Shown here: piece after piece, positions 1 to 48,956 of the stretch
Numbering within the stretch: position 1 is the stretch's first letter
Layout: the number at the start of each line of letters is the position of its first letter
Assembly (NCBI GenBank): GCA_003427395.1
Contig: BFEA01000001.1
Location: 2,170,941-2,234,940, forward strand
Reading direction: 5' to 3'
Source: Chara braunii
Taxonomy: Eukaryota > Streptophyta > Charophyceae > Charales > Characeae
Length of the DNA stretch: 64,000 bases
Notes under the pieces: generated by a model
Told to the model about the DNA's origin: nothing
The model's database searches: none
The model's input: the letters and a program-made list of their open reading frames with translations, nothing else
Made by a program: the position numbers and the translations under genes

Positions 1-68
<68 letters not shown>
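1..68. repeat. (CT)n microsatellite
   Basis: Pure CT dinucleotide repeat from the first base. It continues off the window, so its full length is unknown. Confidence 0.95.
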
Positions 69-70
<2 letters not shown>

Positions 71-1200
71 CGTGTTCTCACACATAACAGCCGCTTTTTT
101 TTTATTTTTATTTTTATGGTGACCAGCACACTTGCGCCGCAGAACAACATACATTAGCTCGATAGAGTCAGCCACCACTACGAGCAATGTGATCGGCAGG
201 ATATGCGTGATGAGCGCCTGAACGTAGAGGATGTCTAGGACAACGATTACGATGGTCACACTGGGATGGAGAAGACCGCACAGGACAACGCCTGTATCCC
301 AACTTTGGACAGGACGAGGGGCACAATGAAGCCAGTCACAACGACTTTGGCGACGAGCACCACGATCAGAGTAAGGAAGATGCTGCCACGAAGAGGATGA
401 CGACTACGAGGGACACCAACAGCCGCAACTGAGGTAAGTACCACGATGACGAGCTGTACGACAAAAGAGCACCACGAGGAAAACTACGACCGTGAGGGAA
501 ACCATAATGGTACTCCCCACAAAAATCACAGCCACAACGTGAATCAGCGCCCCGCTAATCGTCAGATGTGCAGGAAACGACCATGAATCTTTTGCTAGAA
601 CATGGGAAGCTCCCCGGCCACGCTCAAACCTCTTGTGGTGGTCATGCAGCTCCCACAACCTGCCCTGCCTTGACCGTGGCATGTCAAAACCCACGATTAG
701 CATCTTCTTTCGCCCAATTCCGCTAAGAATCGGGCAAGCTATGCAGTTTTTACCTCGTGATACTCATTTCCCCTTTCGTCTTCACCATCGCCTTCCCTCC
801 CGTGTTGAAGTCAGCCCGCTTGTCCTCTCCTTCATCCCCTCTGTCTTCGACTCCTCGGGGCCAGCATTGTCCTGCTAGCGGCTGATCCGACAGCCTTGCA
901 ACAAACAAAATCAACGAAGAAAAACAAAAGCAAAACAAAGCTTTTGCCCTTTTGCTCTACACAAGATTTCTGTTCTCGTTGGCTCACCCTATTACACTCA
1001 CATTATCTTCTAACAAATGTGCCGCCCTAGCTAAACTCCCGGCCGGACAATACCTTTCACTTGGATCGGACAGGCCACGAGGGCCTGACAATACCTTTCA
1101 CTTGGATCGGGAGGCAAGGACCAAGCCCCGACGCCACCTCACAAAGTGAGAAAAATAAAAATAAAATTAAAGGTAAATGGTGATTCACGCCGTAAATCCC
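69..1200. other. Unassigned sequence with a short direct repeat
   Basis: No gene is recognised. Short open frames occur on both strands but have no domain or coding logic. Around 1042-1109 a segment containing 'acaatacctttcacttggat' appears twice, 43 bp apart. The rest has no visible structure beyond A-rich patches near 905-945 and 1150-1175. Confidence 0.5.
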
Positions 1201-1224
1201 CCACTGCCTTCACTTGCCTGAGTT

Positions 1225-1298
1225 TAGTGGGCTTCGAGCTCAAGTCTGCGCCTCAATAGTTCAGGGGAATACCAACCGAGCCTGGCCAATTGGTTCCA
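1225..1298 (-). mobile_element. tRNA-derived SINE head (partial copy)
   Basis: Read on the minus strand, this matches the 5' part of the SINE copies at 1400-1534 and 48561-48709. It begins 'ACCAATTGGCC', has a degenerate A box (about 1271-1287) and a B-box-like GAGCTCGAAG (about 1229-1243). The 3' body seen in the other copies is absent, so this is a truncated copy. Confidence 0.5.
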
Positions 1299-1399
1299 TG
1301 CCCAGGAGTGGATCCAAACACATGGGCCATGCCATCTCCTCTGTATCCGTTCCAATTTAATGAATGTCCCGAAGGACAGTGTCGGGGCCATGGCTCAGA

Positions 1400-1534
1400 A
1401 ATACCATTGTGGGACTGGCCCGCCACGGGTAATTCAGAATAGCAGTATTTTACTCATCTGCTTCCAGTGGAGATCGAACTCAGGTTCATATTTCAACAGT
1501 TTGTGGGCGTACCAACTGGGCTAGGCCAGTTGGT
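1400..1534 (-). mobile_element. tRNA-derived SINE copy
   Basis: On the minus strand the element starts 'ACCAACTGGCC'. It carries the A box TAGCCCAGTTGG (1512-1523) and a B box GAGTTCGATCTC (about 1470-1481), spaced as in a tRNA. Its body after the B box (TGAATTACCCGTGG...) matches the body of the plus-strand copy at 48561-48709, which ends in poly(A). The internal RNA polymerase III promoter and shared body make a tRNA-derived SINE family the best reading. Confidence 0.65.
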
Positions 1535-1824
1535 CAGAACACCGGTCTCGGAACTGACACCTGTTCCAGTTCCCAAAATGGGACTAAATAAAAATAAAAT
1601 CGAGACCTAAGATCGAGGGGAAAGGGAGGGGACCGTTGTTGCGGCCTTTTGACGCCGCCCCCATCTGGGCCTCACGAGGCTGCACTCCGCCATCATCACA
1701 CCATGCGCGCCGCTCATCTGGGCGGGGACTCACCTTTTGGCCCCACCTACGCCGTCAACATCGAACGAGGCTGCATCGGCGTAACTTGCAAAAAGTACGC
1801 CAAATACCCTTGTAAGGGTATTTG

Positions 1825-2232
1825 GTACGACACCGTCCTTCGTGATTGATATTCCACCTCATTTGCTGGTCCACCCGGCCTTTCACGCGTTGAAGCTAGC
1901 TACTTACTTGCCGGCCAAGAACGACGACTTTCCGGATCGACGACCGCAGGACCCTCCTTCAATGGACGGCGAGCAAGAGGTTGAGCGGGTCATCACATAT
2001 AGCCACTACGGCAACAAGCCGACACAGTACAAAGTCAGATTCCGACAGTGTGACCACGAGGACAAACGATGGATTTCAAGAGATGCGTTGAAGAACTCCG
2101 CCCCAGACATCTACGCCAACTATGAGCGCCGATGTCTGGCCACTGAAGCTTCTCAGCAGCAACCTACCCATCCCACCCGGACTACGGTCCGTCCCTCTGA
2201 TAGACAGCTCTGCCCTTGTCCTTTCAAGGAGA
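1825..2232 (+). pseudogene. Ty3/gypsy integrase C-terminus with chromodomain (remnant)
   Basis: The translation contains the hallmark junction PPHLLVHPAFHALKL of Ty3/gypsy polyproteins. It is followed by a chromodomain-like stretch with YSHYGNKPTQYKVRF and DKRWISRDAL, and ends in a proline- and arginine-rich tail. In chromoviruses this domain guides the integrase to chromatin. Only this C-terminal end survives; the upstream frame shows no RT or integrase core, so the gene is dead. A purine-rich tract and an LTR follow directly, as expected at the 3' end of an element. The same tail (YANYE...RQL) recurs at about 40640-40780. Confidence 0.75.
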
Positions 2233-2238
2233 AGGGGG

Positions 2239-3400
2239 TGTGGCATGCACAGATTCCACAGGGGCCCTGCAAGGCCCGTCGGGTAGGCCTAGGTTAGTGA
2301 GTGGAGGTTTTAGGCGGGATACTTCGGGCCCACGTTAGAGCCTAGGCCGGTTTCAGGCTTAGGTGGGGACATATCAGGCGCCGTTCTGTTTAGGCGCCAC
2401 AGTCTGTTAGTTCGGTAGGTCAGTTAGGCGCTGCAGGTTTAGGAGCCAGTTGAGTGAGGCCCTGATGCTGGACTTTTCGAGCGCTAGTTTAGGCGCCATA
2501 CCTTGATTCAGAGTTGGGCCCAGCGTCACAGCAGTTTTGGCGTCAGTTAGCACCAGTTTTCAAGGCCGGCTCACTCGGACTAGCTCTATATTTAGCTGGC
2601 TCTATATTTAGCTGGTCCTTCATTAGTAGAGGGGGGTAGTTCTACTGCTAGTAGTAGTCAACACGATGGGCGCCTGTTAGGGTTAGAGGGGAGCACTATG
2701 TGCTGTTAGCAACAGGGATTGCCTGACCTCAGAGAGAGAGAAAGTGAGAGAGTTGAGGATGGAGGCAGAGGCCAGGGAACTTACCGGAGAACTCGCCTGG
2801 GACGCCGTAGCTCCAGCTTCGTGTTCCGCGCACCTGCACCTGCATCAAGGCGACACCTTTACGCAGGTTAGTCGTGGGTCTGCCAGGAAGAAGGGACATC
2901 TCCTTCTTCGTCTTCTGTTCATACACGTCCATTCCGGCGTCTTCACCTTCTTCTGGTTACGAGACAGAGAGAGATTCATGAGGTGACACTGAGCGACATT
3001 GGACTCCGATTTGTATTCGGATTGAGACATTTTGGGAGACTATTTTGGGGATTCGATATCAATGATGTTTTGGGTTGACGACCTCCTCCATCTCCCCCAT
3101 CGCCGTCTCTTTCCCCTCTTCTTCATTTGTGTATGGGCTTTGGGCCTGATGCCTGGTCTCGGTGTTTGCGCCAGGCCCCGCTCACACCTGCGTGATGATG
3201 ATGATGAGTGGATGCTATCTATGAGAGTTGTGAGTCAGATCCTCGATATCAGTCTTCCGCTGCATTTCACTTGCTCCATATCTCGCTGTCGATTCTCGAT
3301 TCTGCACCACACTTGTGAGTTCTCACTTGTACATGACAGCCCTACTGGTCGGCTGCAGTAAGGTCGGTGGTCGGCAGGTGTGCAACCCTGCTTGGGACCT
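2239..3400 (+). mobile_element. 3' LTR of Ty3/gypsy element (family with 40789 copy)
   Basis: It begins TGTGGCATGCACA right after the purine-rich tract AAGGAGAAGGGGG and the chromodomain remnant. It shares, in order, several blocks with 40789-42110: the start, a TATA..AGCTGG core, a 'gtagctccagcttcg...cctgcatcaaggcg' block, and a 3' block with 'gtgacatt' and 'gtcagatc'. The copies are clearly diverged. The 3' boundary is approximate. Confidence 0.65.
2584..2615 (+). promoter_or_regulatory. Duplicated TATA-type LTR core promoter
   Basis: Two tandem 16-bp copies of CTCTATATTTAGCTGG. The same TATA-AGCTGG core appears at matching places in the LTR-like segments at 18198, 21968 and 41168, suggesting the U3/R promoter. 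Confidence 0.5.
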
Positions 3401-3776
3401 TACACTGCCAGTTCAACCGAAGCAGAAATGGTGTCTCGCTGGCAGAAGCGCCAAGACACTTCCGCTTTGGAGAATGGGCCGGTAGTGCCCTGTGGGAGTG
3501 TTCCACTTTTTGGACCAAATACACACTGATGTGCCCCAGAGGCTGGTACCACTGCACTTTTTGTGATACATTTTACAACGCACTCAGGGTTTTGGAGTGC
3601 AGGCTAAGGTTCGTGTGAACTTGTGGTTAAGACCCTGGAAAATACCAGACAGGAGGTTAGTCCCATGTACTCACACATGGGCTTTACATTCTTTGAACCT
3701 GTTGCAAGCCGGTGGGCAACGCACAAAGAGCATAAAAAGGTCACATTTTCTGGTGGTTTCAAGTGTTGGTGGCGCT
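3400..3776. other. Unassigned sequence
   Basis: Several short open frames overlap here, but none has a recognisable domain or splice logic. The stretch lies between an LTR and the U6-like duplication and may be more repeat. Confidence 0.4.
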
Positions 3777-3908
3777 CCAAGTTGGGGAAGGCAAGTCAGA
3801 TGATGAAAAGACCCATTTGCGCTAAAAGGAACATGTGCTAGTACTCCCACCGCTGCATCTGTGAGAGAAAACATTGGGAAAGTTCAAATGTAGGAATGCT
3901 GCAGCTGT

Positions 3909-3950
3909 GTCCTTCGGGAAACCCGTTAAAATTGGAGAAGATTAGCATGG
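3909..3950 (+). ncRNA. U6 snRNA-like fragment, deleted copy
   Basis: Matches the 5' half of U6 snRNA (GTCCTTCGGG, then AAAATTGG, AGAAGATTAGCATGG) but lacks the AACGATGCAG block present in the neighbour at 4151. The U6 3' half is missing and replaced by an A-rich run. It cannot encode a working U6. Confidence 0.7.
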
Positions 3951-4150
3951 AAAGGGCAAAAAAAAAAAAAAAACAAGGAATGCCGCAGCTGACCATGATT
4001 CATCACTGCTGTATCGTTCCAAGTTGGGGAAGGCAAGTCAGATGATGAAAAGACCCATTTGCGCTAAAAGGAACATGTGCTAGTACTCCCACCGCTACAT
4101 CTGTGAGAGAAAACATTGGGAAAGTTCAAATGTAGGAATGCTGCAGCTGT

Positions 4151-4202
4151 GTCCTTCGGGAAATCCGCTAAAATTGGAACGATGCAGAGAAGATTAGCAT
4201 GG
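4151..4202 (+). ncRNA. U6 snRNA 5'-half-like sequence (pseudogene or retrocopy)
   Basis: Contains, in order, GTCCTTCGGG, TCCGCTAAAATTGGAACGAT, GCAGAGAAGATTAGCATGG. These are the 5' stem-loop region and the AGAGAAGATTAGCATGG part of U6 spliceosomal RNA, very strongly conserved in eukaryotes. The sequence then diverges into 'aaagggcaaaaaaaaa' instead of the U6 3' domain. A motif resembling the plant snRNA upstream element (CTCCCACCGCTACATC, about 4086-4101) lies roughly 55 bp upstream, but no TATA box is at the expected position. A truncated U6 pseudogene or LINE-mobilised chimera is likeliest. Confidence 0.75.
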
Positions 4203-4665
4203 AAAGGGCAAAAAAAAAAGAGGAATGCCGCAGCTGACCATGATTCATCACTGCTGTTAGCTCATGGCTGTAAAGCGGCCTTCCTTCCCGATTATTACTG
4301 GATATAAAAGAAATTAAACCACCCTCTCACAGCAGGCAGCTGAACCCTTGTGCTTGAAGTTGTGCGTTGAAGACTTGGCAGTAAGCCAGGTAGTAGGTCT
4401 CGACTCTTGAGTAATTGGGGGGATCAAGCCTGTCATGTGTTGGTTTTGGATCTTCATTTTTGAGATATAATGCCACTTCATCAGCTGTTTTTGGGTTAGT
4501 TTCCAGATTGCTTTAATCGTGTTGTGATGTCCGTTGTGTGGGTTGTCGTGTACTAAAGAATGGAATTTGGAACAGTGATTTAATGCTTGCTTCGGTGCGC
4601 GACAACCTTTTGAGAACAAAAGGGAGAAAAAAGCCTGACGTACAATACTGGTTTGGTATTCGCAG

Positions 4666-42620
<37,955 letters not shown>

Positions 42621-42633
42621 GTGCATCTTCTTC

Positions 42634-42765
42634 TACTACCTTCTTCACCGGAGTACAACATATGGTCATTATTGCTGTATTTGGGGTATCTTTCAGTCTA
42701 AAATCCTCTATATAGTACATACAGCAATAATGACCAGTACGTTGTATTCAGGTGAAGAAGGTAGT
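42634..42765. repeat. Hairpin element, copy A (132 bp)
   Basis: Left arm 42634-42680 and right arm 42719-42765 are inverted copies, about 46 bp long with only a few mismatches (both read ACTACCTTCTTCACC outwards-in, and GGTCATTATTGCTGTAT next to the loop). The loop of 38 bases holds CTTTCAGTCTA, shared with the other copies at 43824, 44330 and 44522. Confidence 0.85.
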
Positions 42766-43823
42766 GTTATGGCTTTCTTTCTAGTGGTTTCCTTGTTCCC
42801 TTTTTTTCTTTTTTTTTTTTTTCTGAGTGGTCTCCTTGTCTCATATTCACACTTGTGATATTATGGACGGGTCTCCTTGAGACTCCTACGTTGTATGTTG
42901 TTCCTGCAATCAGACTCGTTCTCATTCACACTTTTCATGCATGTAAACAGTAGCACAGCAAACTGGCGACATGCGCCCACTCAAAACTCAGAGATATGGC
43001 ATCCAGATACGAGTTCACTTCCAATAGGCTATGGCGACTCAGCGCCCAAACAACTCACTGTTCACATACCCCGGATCACCCTGGATATCCCACACGCGTC
43101 ACTCTGAACACTCACACACACACACACACTTCACTCTAGACTACATCTATGGCAGCTATAGCTGCCTCTACCCTATCGCTAAGCTACGCTCCTTCTCTCT
43201 CGCCCACTTCAGCTCCGGGCTCTCTGCAGACCTCCTTGCACAAGTCGCTGTGGCAGCACTTCCGCATGGCTTACGCAGGAATGAATGAATGGCTGGGCGC
43301 TGCCTCTTGATTTATACTTTCGAAACTCGGTGGTCTGCCCCTTTCCATCGGCCCGCGGTGCTCACAGTCCCTCGTGGTACTTGCTGGACCGGACTGGGAG
43401 TGACTGGACCTTACCGCTGACTGACCGTGGGTGGACTCACTGCTAACCTACCGTAGTCGTACTGCAATTGCACTGCAGTTTAGTCCACCACTTGACTCAC
43501 CACTTGCCCACTTGCCCACTTGCTGACCTTCTAGGACTACAGCTAGGCTTCTGGAACTCACTAAGACTCCTACTCTATAGATCTACAGATCAAACCCGTG
43601 CTTCCTTTGGGACCCTACGACAGACTACTAACTGTTACAAATACACAGGCCGCGGGTTCAACTCTCGGGGTCTACACAGGTACTGTACACAGGTAGGGCA
43701 AGGTCTAGGGATCGAACCTTGGGATCTGCATCTGCTATTGCTAAGAGGTGAAAACCGTTTCACTCCTGCTCATCACTTCCTGCCAACTTCACTTTACACT
43801 GCAACTTTCCGTTGGCATACTAT

Positions 43824-43915
43824 TATTACCTTCTTCAGCCAAGTAGAAGGTGCAGTTTTTTTAGCTGTATTTGGGGCAACGTTTAGCCTAGATACGGCGA
43901 TAATGACTGTATGTT
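43824..43915 (+). repeat. Hairpin-family copy B
   Basis: 'attaccttcttcagcc', 'agctgtatttggggcaac', 'tagatacggcgataatgac' appear in the same order as in copy A's consensus; arms are eroded. Confidence 0.65.
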
Positions 43916-44329
43916 CTGTTTGGGCGAGCTGTTCCATCATCTTGCTTGCGTTTTTGTTGACAGAAGGCTCTGCTTTCCTGTTGGTACTATCTTCTCCTTG
44001 CATTGGCCAACAATAGTTTTTTTTAATTTTTCAGGAGGCCCTTCCCCTCTCATTTTTTTGCCTGGATATTTATCCTCGCGATCCACTTGCTCCTTCCATC
44101 TTAGCACTTGGGCTTCGTCATTCACAACGTTCCCCCACCTATCCGGCGGACAACCCTCACGGACATCGATTATAGGCACCAGTGCTGGGTAAGCGGACCC
44201 AGCCCTTGTTGAAGCACTTAGGAGACCCATTGCATGGGGCATGTCGGATGCTAGGTGTGATACGTGCAGGGCCCATGAGCGCGTCGGCATGCCCCCTATC
44301 CTTCCGTCTTGAGCCAAATAGATCGCATG

Positions 44330-44402
44330 GTTATAATCGCTGTATCTAGACTGAAAGTTACACCATATTCAGCTATACTGACTGGTTCGGGTGAAAACAG
44401 TA
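44330..44402 (-). repeat. Hairpin-family copy C (inverted)
   Basis: On the minus strand it reads CTACTGTTTTCACCCGAA, then AACTTTCAGTCTAGATACAG, then CGATTATAACC. Confidence 0.65.
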
Positions 44403-44521
44403 GGGTTCGTACCCATACCATCCCTGCTTGACCTACCACAGGCAGGCAGTGTCGGATAGACATGAAACTGTACAACTGGCACCCTCTGAGTTCTCATGGG
44501 CCCCTTAGGGGGGTTCATCCG

Positions 44522-44612
44522 TCTACTTCTTCCTCCGAATAGAATGTACGGTCATTATAGCCCTATTTGCCTCGACTTTCAGTCTAGATACAGCGATAGT
44601 GATCGTGCGACA
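44522..44612 (+). repeat. Hairpin-family copy D
   Basis: 'tctacttcttcctccgaata', 'ggtcattatagccctatttg', 'ctttcagtctagatacagcg' match the family in order. Confidence 0.7.
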
Positions 44613-45374
44613 TGTACGATCCATGTTCGCTACGGTTGGTTGACGTTGGCCCAGAATGGTCAGTGTTTGTCCATCCAGGTTTGGGTGCAGGTTTCTCTGT
44701 GTTCCAGGTCGTCATTACTGGTTCATCCATGTTCCACATGAGGAGTGCATTAAAGCAAATGACAGGGACTATCTGAGTTGACGCGTGTCCGTCTAGGTTC
44801 ATTCATCCAACTATGTTAAGGTTGGTGAAGGTTGAGTGCAGGTTTGTCCATGTTCCAGGTCTACATTACTGGCTTACCGAATTGCATACAGCATGAAAGT
44901 ACATGCCAGTCACAATCTGAGTTCATCCAGGTCTCTTCATGTGTGCCCATCTTTATGACTATTTTACCATGTTGTGTGTGTTAGAGAGAAGCTGTTATGT
45001 ACCATGTGGAATTACTGCGGCCCATAGAATGGAAGCGTGCATGGTAATGATTCACAAGCCATATGTATTGGTATATATATGCGTCCACGAGTCCATATAT
45101 GTATGCACGTGTTATGAACCTGGTTGCTTGTTGTCAGATGACCAACACTCACTCACATAGACTTCCAGGTATGCCCATACATACACAGAAGGAAGGGGAG
45201 AGGATGGGAGTATCACACCGTACAGTGAGAGAGAAACACAGCGGAAGACTTAGCCATGTGATATGACAGAGTACACTGAAAGTGCAATTCGCTACACAGA
45301 ATCCTCGCAACCAGTCACAAAGGAAAGTCGAGTAGATCACATCCAGGAAACAATGAAGCAAAGATAGTTCACAC

Positions 45375-46390
45375 ACAGTATTAACACTGTTTATTAACTC
45401 AAAGTCTCATATTGTCAGAACAACCTCAGAACTATGGTGCGCTGCTCAGAAATGAGCAGCGCGCTTCCCCAACCCTGAGTAACCGTTATTACAACCCTCA
45501 GAGTCCTTGAAACATCAAGCGCCACCCAAATACTGCCTCTAGTGGGAAGCGCCACCCTGAAACAGGCCTCTGAGGCCAAGCACTTCTAAGAGGATGAAGA
45601 AGAAAGTCCAGCGCCACAGTTTCTGATGATGATGAGGTGCCAGAAGGCCTCTCTGATGAAGATCTTTAACAGCGCCACCTCTCATGACAAAGATAATCTC
45701 TGAGGACCCAAGCTGCAGTTATGGCTGCAACGCCACTACCCCGAAACGCTACTCCTGAGGAGGGTTCAGCAGGGCACCAACTTCTCCTGCTCCCAGCAGA
45801 CCTCAGATAGCCCAGACCTCTGAACAGCCCCGCGTGCTGTCAGAGAACACGTCTCAGCTATGGCTGACACTTCGAAGGTCCGGCTATGTCCATCTCCTCC
45901 AATGCTGAAGCTGTACCACCACCAGTTCACTTGTTACTCAGCCACCATGTACGTGGTACCAACTGCCAAAAGCCCTGAACAGACGTCTACAATCTATTTA
46001 TAGTCCTACTCTAGCCTAGACTCGACCTAGACCGGACTGACTGGACCGACTGGTACCGTATCCGTTTCGGCCTCCAGGGCCTCTCCCTACCCGGCTATAG
46101 GGTATAGGACCAGTCTAACAGTGTAGGCCCGCAGGCCCTTCTGTCCCATTGTAGCCCTGGTCTGCTACTCGCAGTTAGGGTAGCTGTAGGAAATTCAAGT
46201 TAGTGCGGGCCTGAAATTTTCCCGAATTACAGATATGTCCCTCATGAATTTTCCCCACAAGCAGATATCTCGGTTAGCCCTCAGCCAAACAAATTTGCGA
46301 ATATAACCTACCTATGTTATAGCCTCGAGTCGACGGGTCGCAGGGTGCAGAATCAGCAAGTCATTGCAGACCTACTCTCCGCCGGAGCGA
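45375..46390 (-). mobile_element. 3' LTR of minus-strand Ty3/gypsy element
   Basis: Lies directly downstream (minus sense) of the integrase/chromodomain frame that ends at 46402. Contains a TATA-like CTATAAATAG on minus (45994-46003) and AATAAA on minus near 45390, fitting U3 promoter and polyadenylation signal. Exact ends are not resolved. Confidence 0.5.
45994..46003 (-). promoter_or_regulatory. TATA box of minus-strand LTR
   Basis: CTATAAATAG on the minus strand, within the presumed LTR. Confidence 0.4.
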
Positions 46391-46401
46391 GGGCCTCCGA
46401 G

Positions 46402-47500
46402 CTAGGAGTGCAGGCGTGCAGAGCGTCGAGGGTATTGTCCCCTCTTAGCTGCCTCATACTTTAGGACATCGGACTTTGCTGTCTTGAGGAGTTCCTTGCG
46501 TGTAAACCAGTGATCCTTAGTGTGAGGCTGGTACAGGAACTTCACAAGATATTGCATGTTTGGACCTGTGCCCATCTCATCCTCAATCGATTCTACTTCA
46601 TACCCCTTGCTAGGGATAGGTGGATCGAATTGAGGGGGTCTGTCAGGAAGTGCATCAGTTGGGGTAAAAGGCGACAACTTGGATGCATGGAAGACCGGAT
46701 AGGTTTGTAGATGCAGAGGGACAGCAACAGGGTATGACGGTCCGAAAGGATCAGCCCGTACTATATCTAAAACCTGCCATGGACCCATGTATCACGGCAA
46801 CAACTTAGGCGAAATATCCTCCTCACATGATAGCTCAGAACTGAGCACCCAAACCCAGCCACCTGCGCGAATAATAGAAGGAAGGCGGTGCCAGTTAGCC
46901 TGCTGAATCATAGCCTTTTGGGCTTTCAGCAGGTTGACACGGGCTCGTTCTATATCCACACGATATCGCCTGGTGAACTCTGCGGTTTCAGGTGTCAGTG
47001 TAGGGATAGCCTTGTCGATGATGTCATCGAGAGGTTGTCGAGGTTCACGGCCCCATTGTAACCTGTAGGGTGTGAAACCAGTGGAGGAGTGGACAAACTT
47101 GTTGTACACCAGTTGTGCACGACTCAAATGCAGATTACAGGACACAGCAGCTGAAATAGAATCTGGTTCATCACTTCAGCCTGTCCATTGGCTTCCGGAT
47201 GACGACCAGATGTCATATCCAAGCGTGAATGAGGGTCTTCCTTACAATAGGATTGCCATTCATGGCTGCAAAATCGAGGATCTCGATCACTGACAATGGA
47301 TGTGGGTGGTCCATGGTGTGTCACCCACCTGTCAGCAAATGCCGCTTGAACGACAGGGAATCGGGCTTCTCCTGGCAAAGGGATGAATTCTGCATACTTG
47401 AAGAACCTGTCCACGCAAACCATAACCTGACACATACCATGGGGAGTGGTCCTACCTAGATGAGTAAAATCAATAGAAACTGATCGTGCAGCTGCCTCAG
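46402..47500 (-). pseudogene. Ty3/gypsy integrase and chromodomain (broken)
   Basis: Minus reading starts abruptly at 47500 with VSIDFTHLGRTTPHGMCQV (first Asp), VVCVDRFFKYAEFIPLPGEA-like sequence, SIVSDRDPRFCSHEWQ (second Asp) and HPEANGQAEVMN (Glu), so the DDE triad is visible. Then come RAQLVYNKFVHSSTGFTPYR, GGWVWVLSSELSCEEDISPK, and GPWQVLDIV...QTYPVFHASKLSPF leading into a chromodomain (EVESIEDE, QYLVKFLYQPHTKDHWFTR). Frames change near 47130 and 46790. The 5' part of the pol is cut off where an LTR fragment of another family begins. Confidence 0.8.
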
Positions 47501-48266
47501 GAAGTCACTCGCCAAGAGGCAAGCAGGCCGCTATATCTCCAGGAGGAGCCAGTTGCCCCTCCTCATTGTCGGTGTGCAAGTTTGGTGACACACTGGTTGG
47601 AGCGCTGGCTGGAGCAGCGCTAGCACTCAGCTGCGCTGCTGGGGAAGGAGCAAGGACACGGAGGAGGAAGAAGACCAGTAGTAGGAAGAGGAGCACCAAA
47701 GGTACTTACCTGGCTATGGTGGTTGCCATCTTCATCACCTTGGTGGGCGCTGCAGCAGGAAGGCCCAATTGGGGCAGAGCTACACCGAGAAGCTTTGAGG
47801 CGGAGTCAGACATGGCGGCCTTAGTTAGAGCAGCCATAGTTGCTTTGTGTTGTCCTTTGGACAGTTGGGCGATGCCTTGGTAGTCCGCCATAGCCTCGGC
47901 CTATGAGGAAGAGAAAGAGAGGGGAGGCCATGGCTATGGTGGACCTCAAGTGATACCTGCGGGAGAAGAGGGACGTGGACATTGATTCTGGATCAGCCAT
48001 TCAACATTGTTATTATTATTCTTGTATGGAATAAGAGGGGAAGAGACATGGTGGAGCAGGAGTGGTTGGCGAAGAAGAAGAGCATTATCATTGGTTTATG
48101 CTGGTGTACATCATCTTCTTCTTCTTTCTTTCTTCTTCTTCTCTCTTTCTTCTTCTTCGTCGTCTCACCCTCTCTCTCCTCTCAAGTCCATTCATTTCTT
48201 GTTGCAATTGGACAGCATTGTACTTTCTGATGAATGTGTACTTCGAAATTGGCCAGGATCATAACA
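47501..48266 (+). mobile_element. LTR fragment, TGTAATGACCCGCC family (copy 2, 3' part)
   Basis: Begins within the family block 'gaagtcac..gcc.aggaggcaag.aggccgctatatc' and runs to the family end 'ggccaggatcataaca'. The U3 start is missing. No primer-binding site follows, so it is a truncated solo LTR or 3' LTR. The minus strand shows a 61-codon frame (47706-47891) also present in other copies; whether it is ever translated is unknown. Confidence 0.65.
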
Positions 48267-48480
48267 ATTATATAGATAGAGGGCAGAGGCTAGTAGAGAA
48301 TAGAAAGTAGCTTAGAGTAGAGTACGGAGATAGTGTTGAGTAGAGGAGAGTAGAGGAGAGGAGAATAAAGGAGGGTAGAGGAGAGTAGAGAAGAGAGTAG
48401 TGTAGAGTAGAGTAGAGAGTACTGAAGTAGAGTACACAGTAGCTTAGAGTTCAGTCGAGAATTGAGGAGGGGCTATTCAT
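48267..48480. repeat. GTAGA-type degenerate satellite
   Basis: Repeats of 'gtagagtagagtagag' and variants, akin to the larger array from 49150. Confidence 0.7.
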
Positions 48481-48560
48481 GGAATTCAAATTAACGGATA
48501 AAGCCTCCAATAGCGTATGAAAATGGGGGATATGTAGGTGAGTTGGTAAGAAACAGCAAT

Positions 48561-48709
48561 ACCAACGGGCCTACCTGAGTTGGCACAACCATGAACTGTT
48601 GAAATATAGACCTGAGTTCAAATCTGAGTGGATTTGGATGTAGGAAATCAATTACTTTTGAACTACCCGAGGCCGGTCAGTTCCCATTAAAAAAAAAAAA
48701 AAAAAAAAA
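48561..48709 (+). mobile_element. tRNA-derived SINE, complete-looking copy with poly(A)
   Basis: Starts ACCAACGGGCCTAC; A box CTACCTGAGTTGG (48571-48583) and B box GAGTTCAAATCTG (48614-48626); ends with A21 (48689-48709). GCAAT occurs just before the start and just after the tail, a possible short target duplication. Related copies lie at 1400-1534 and 1225-1298 on minus. Confidence 0.7.
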
Positions 48710-48956
48710 GGCAATGGCCTGTTGTGCGAAAACCAAACATAGATGAAGTACATCGAACCTTGATGAGAAAGAATGGTGCTCTTCGAGATGAAGAAGAATG
48801 GTGCCCTTGGAGGCAAAGAATTAACCCCTCCTAAGCCGCAGTAAAGACATACCCGCACACGGTCACACCTTCAAGACGTAACTCAAACCCCCTCATGTGG
48901 TAAATACCATGTACCTTGGGGACAACAATTAACCTCCTCCTAAGCCCCCATCAAGA

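Larger units (their letters stand above)
3777..4257 (+). repeat. Tandem duplication (period ~241 bp) carrying U6-like sequence
   Basis: Two near-identical units begin at 3777 and 4018 with 'tccaagttggggaaggcaag'. Each unit holds a U6 snRNA-like segment, then an A-rich tract, then 'ggaatgccgcagctgacc'. The first unit has lost about 10 bp inside the U6-like part, so the second is closer to the ancestral form. Confidence 0.85.
42766..45374. other. Unassigned sequence with hairpin-family copies
   Basis: Three diverged copies of the hairpin element lie within it. The minus strand from about 44317 to 43900 is open and protein-like (SAYPALVPIIDVREGCPPDR, VLRWKEQVDREDKYPGKK) without a recognised family. 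A minus-strand TATA-like GTATAAATC sits at about 43309-43318. 43620-43740 carries GGTTCAACTC on plus and GGTTCGATCCC on minus, both B-box-like but without matching A boxes. None of the later kinesin exons was found here. Confidence 0.35.

Noticed and set aside
43630-43730. B-box-like GGTTCAACTC (plus) and GGTTCGATCCC (minus) suggesting tRNA genes
   Set aside because: No A box at tRNA spacing and no cloverleaf; at most decayed SINE pieces.
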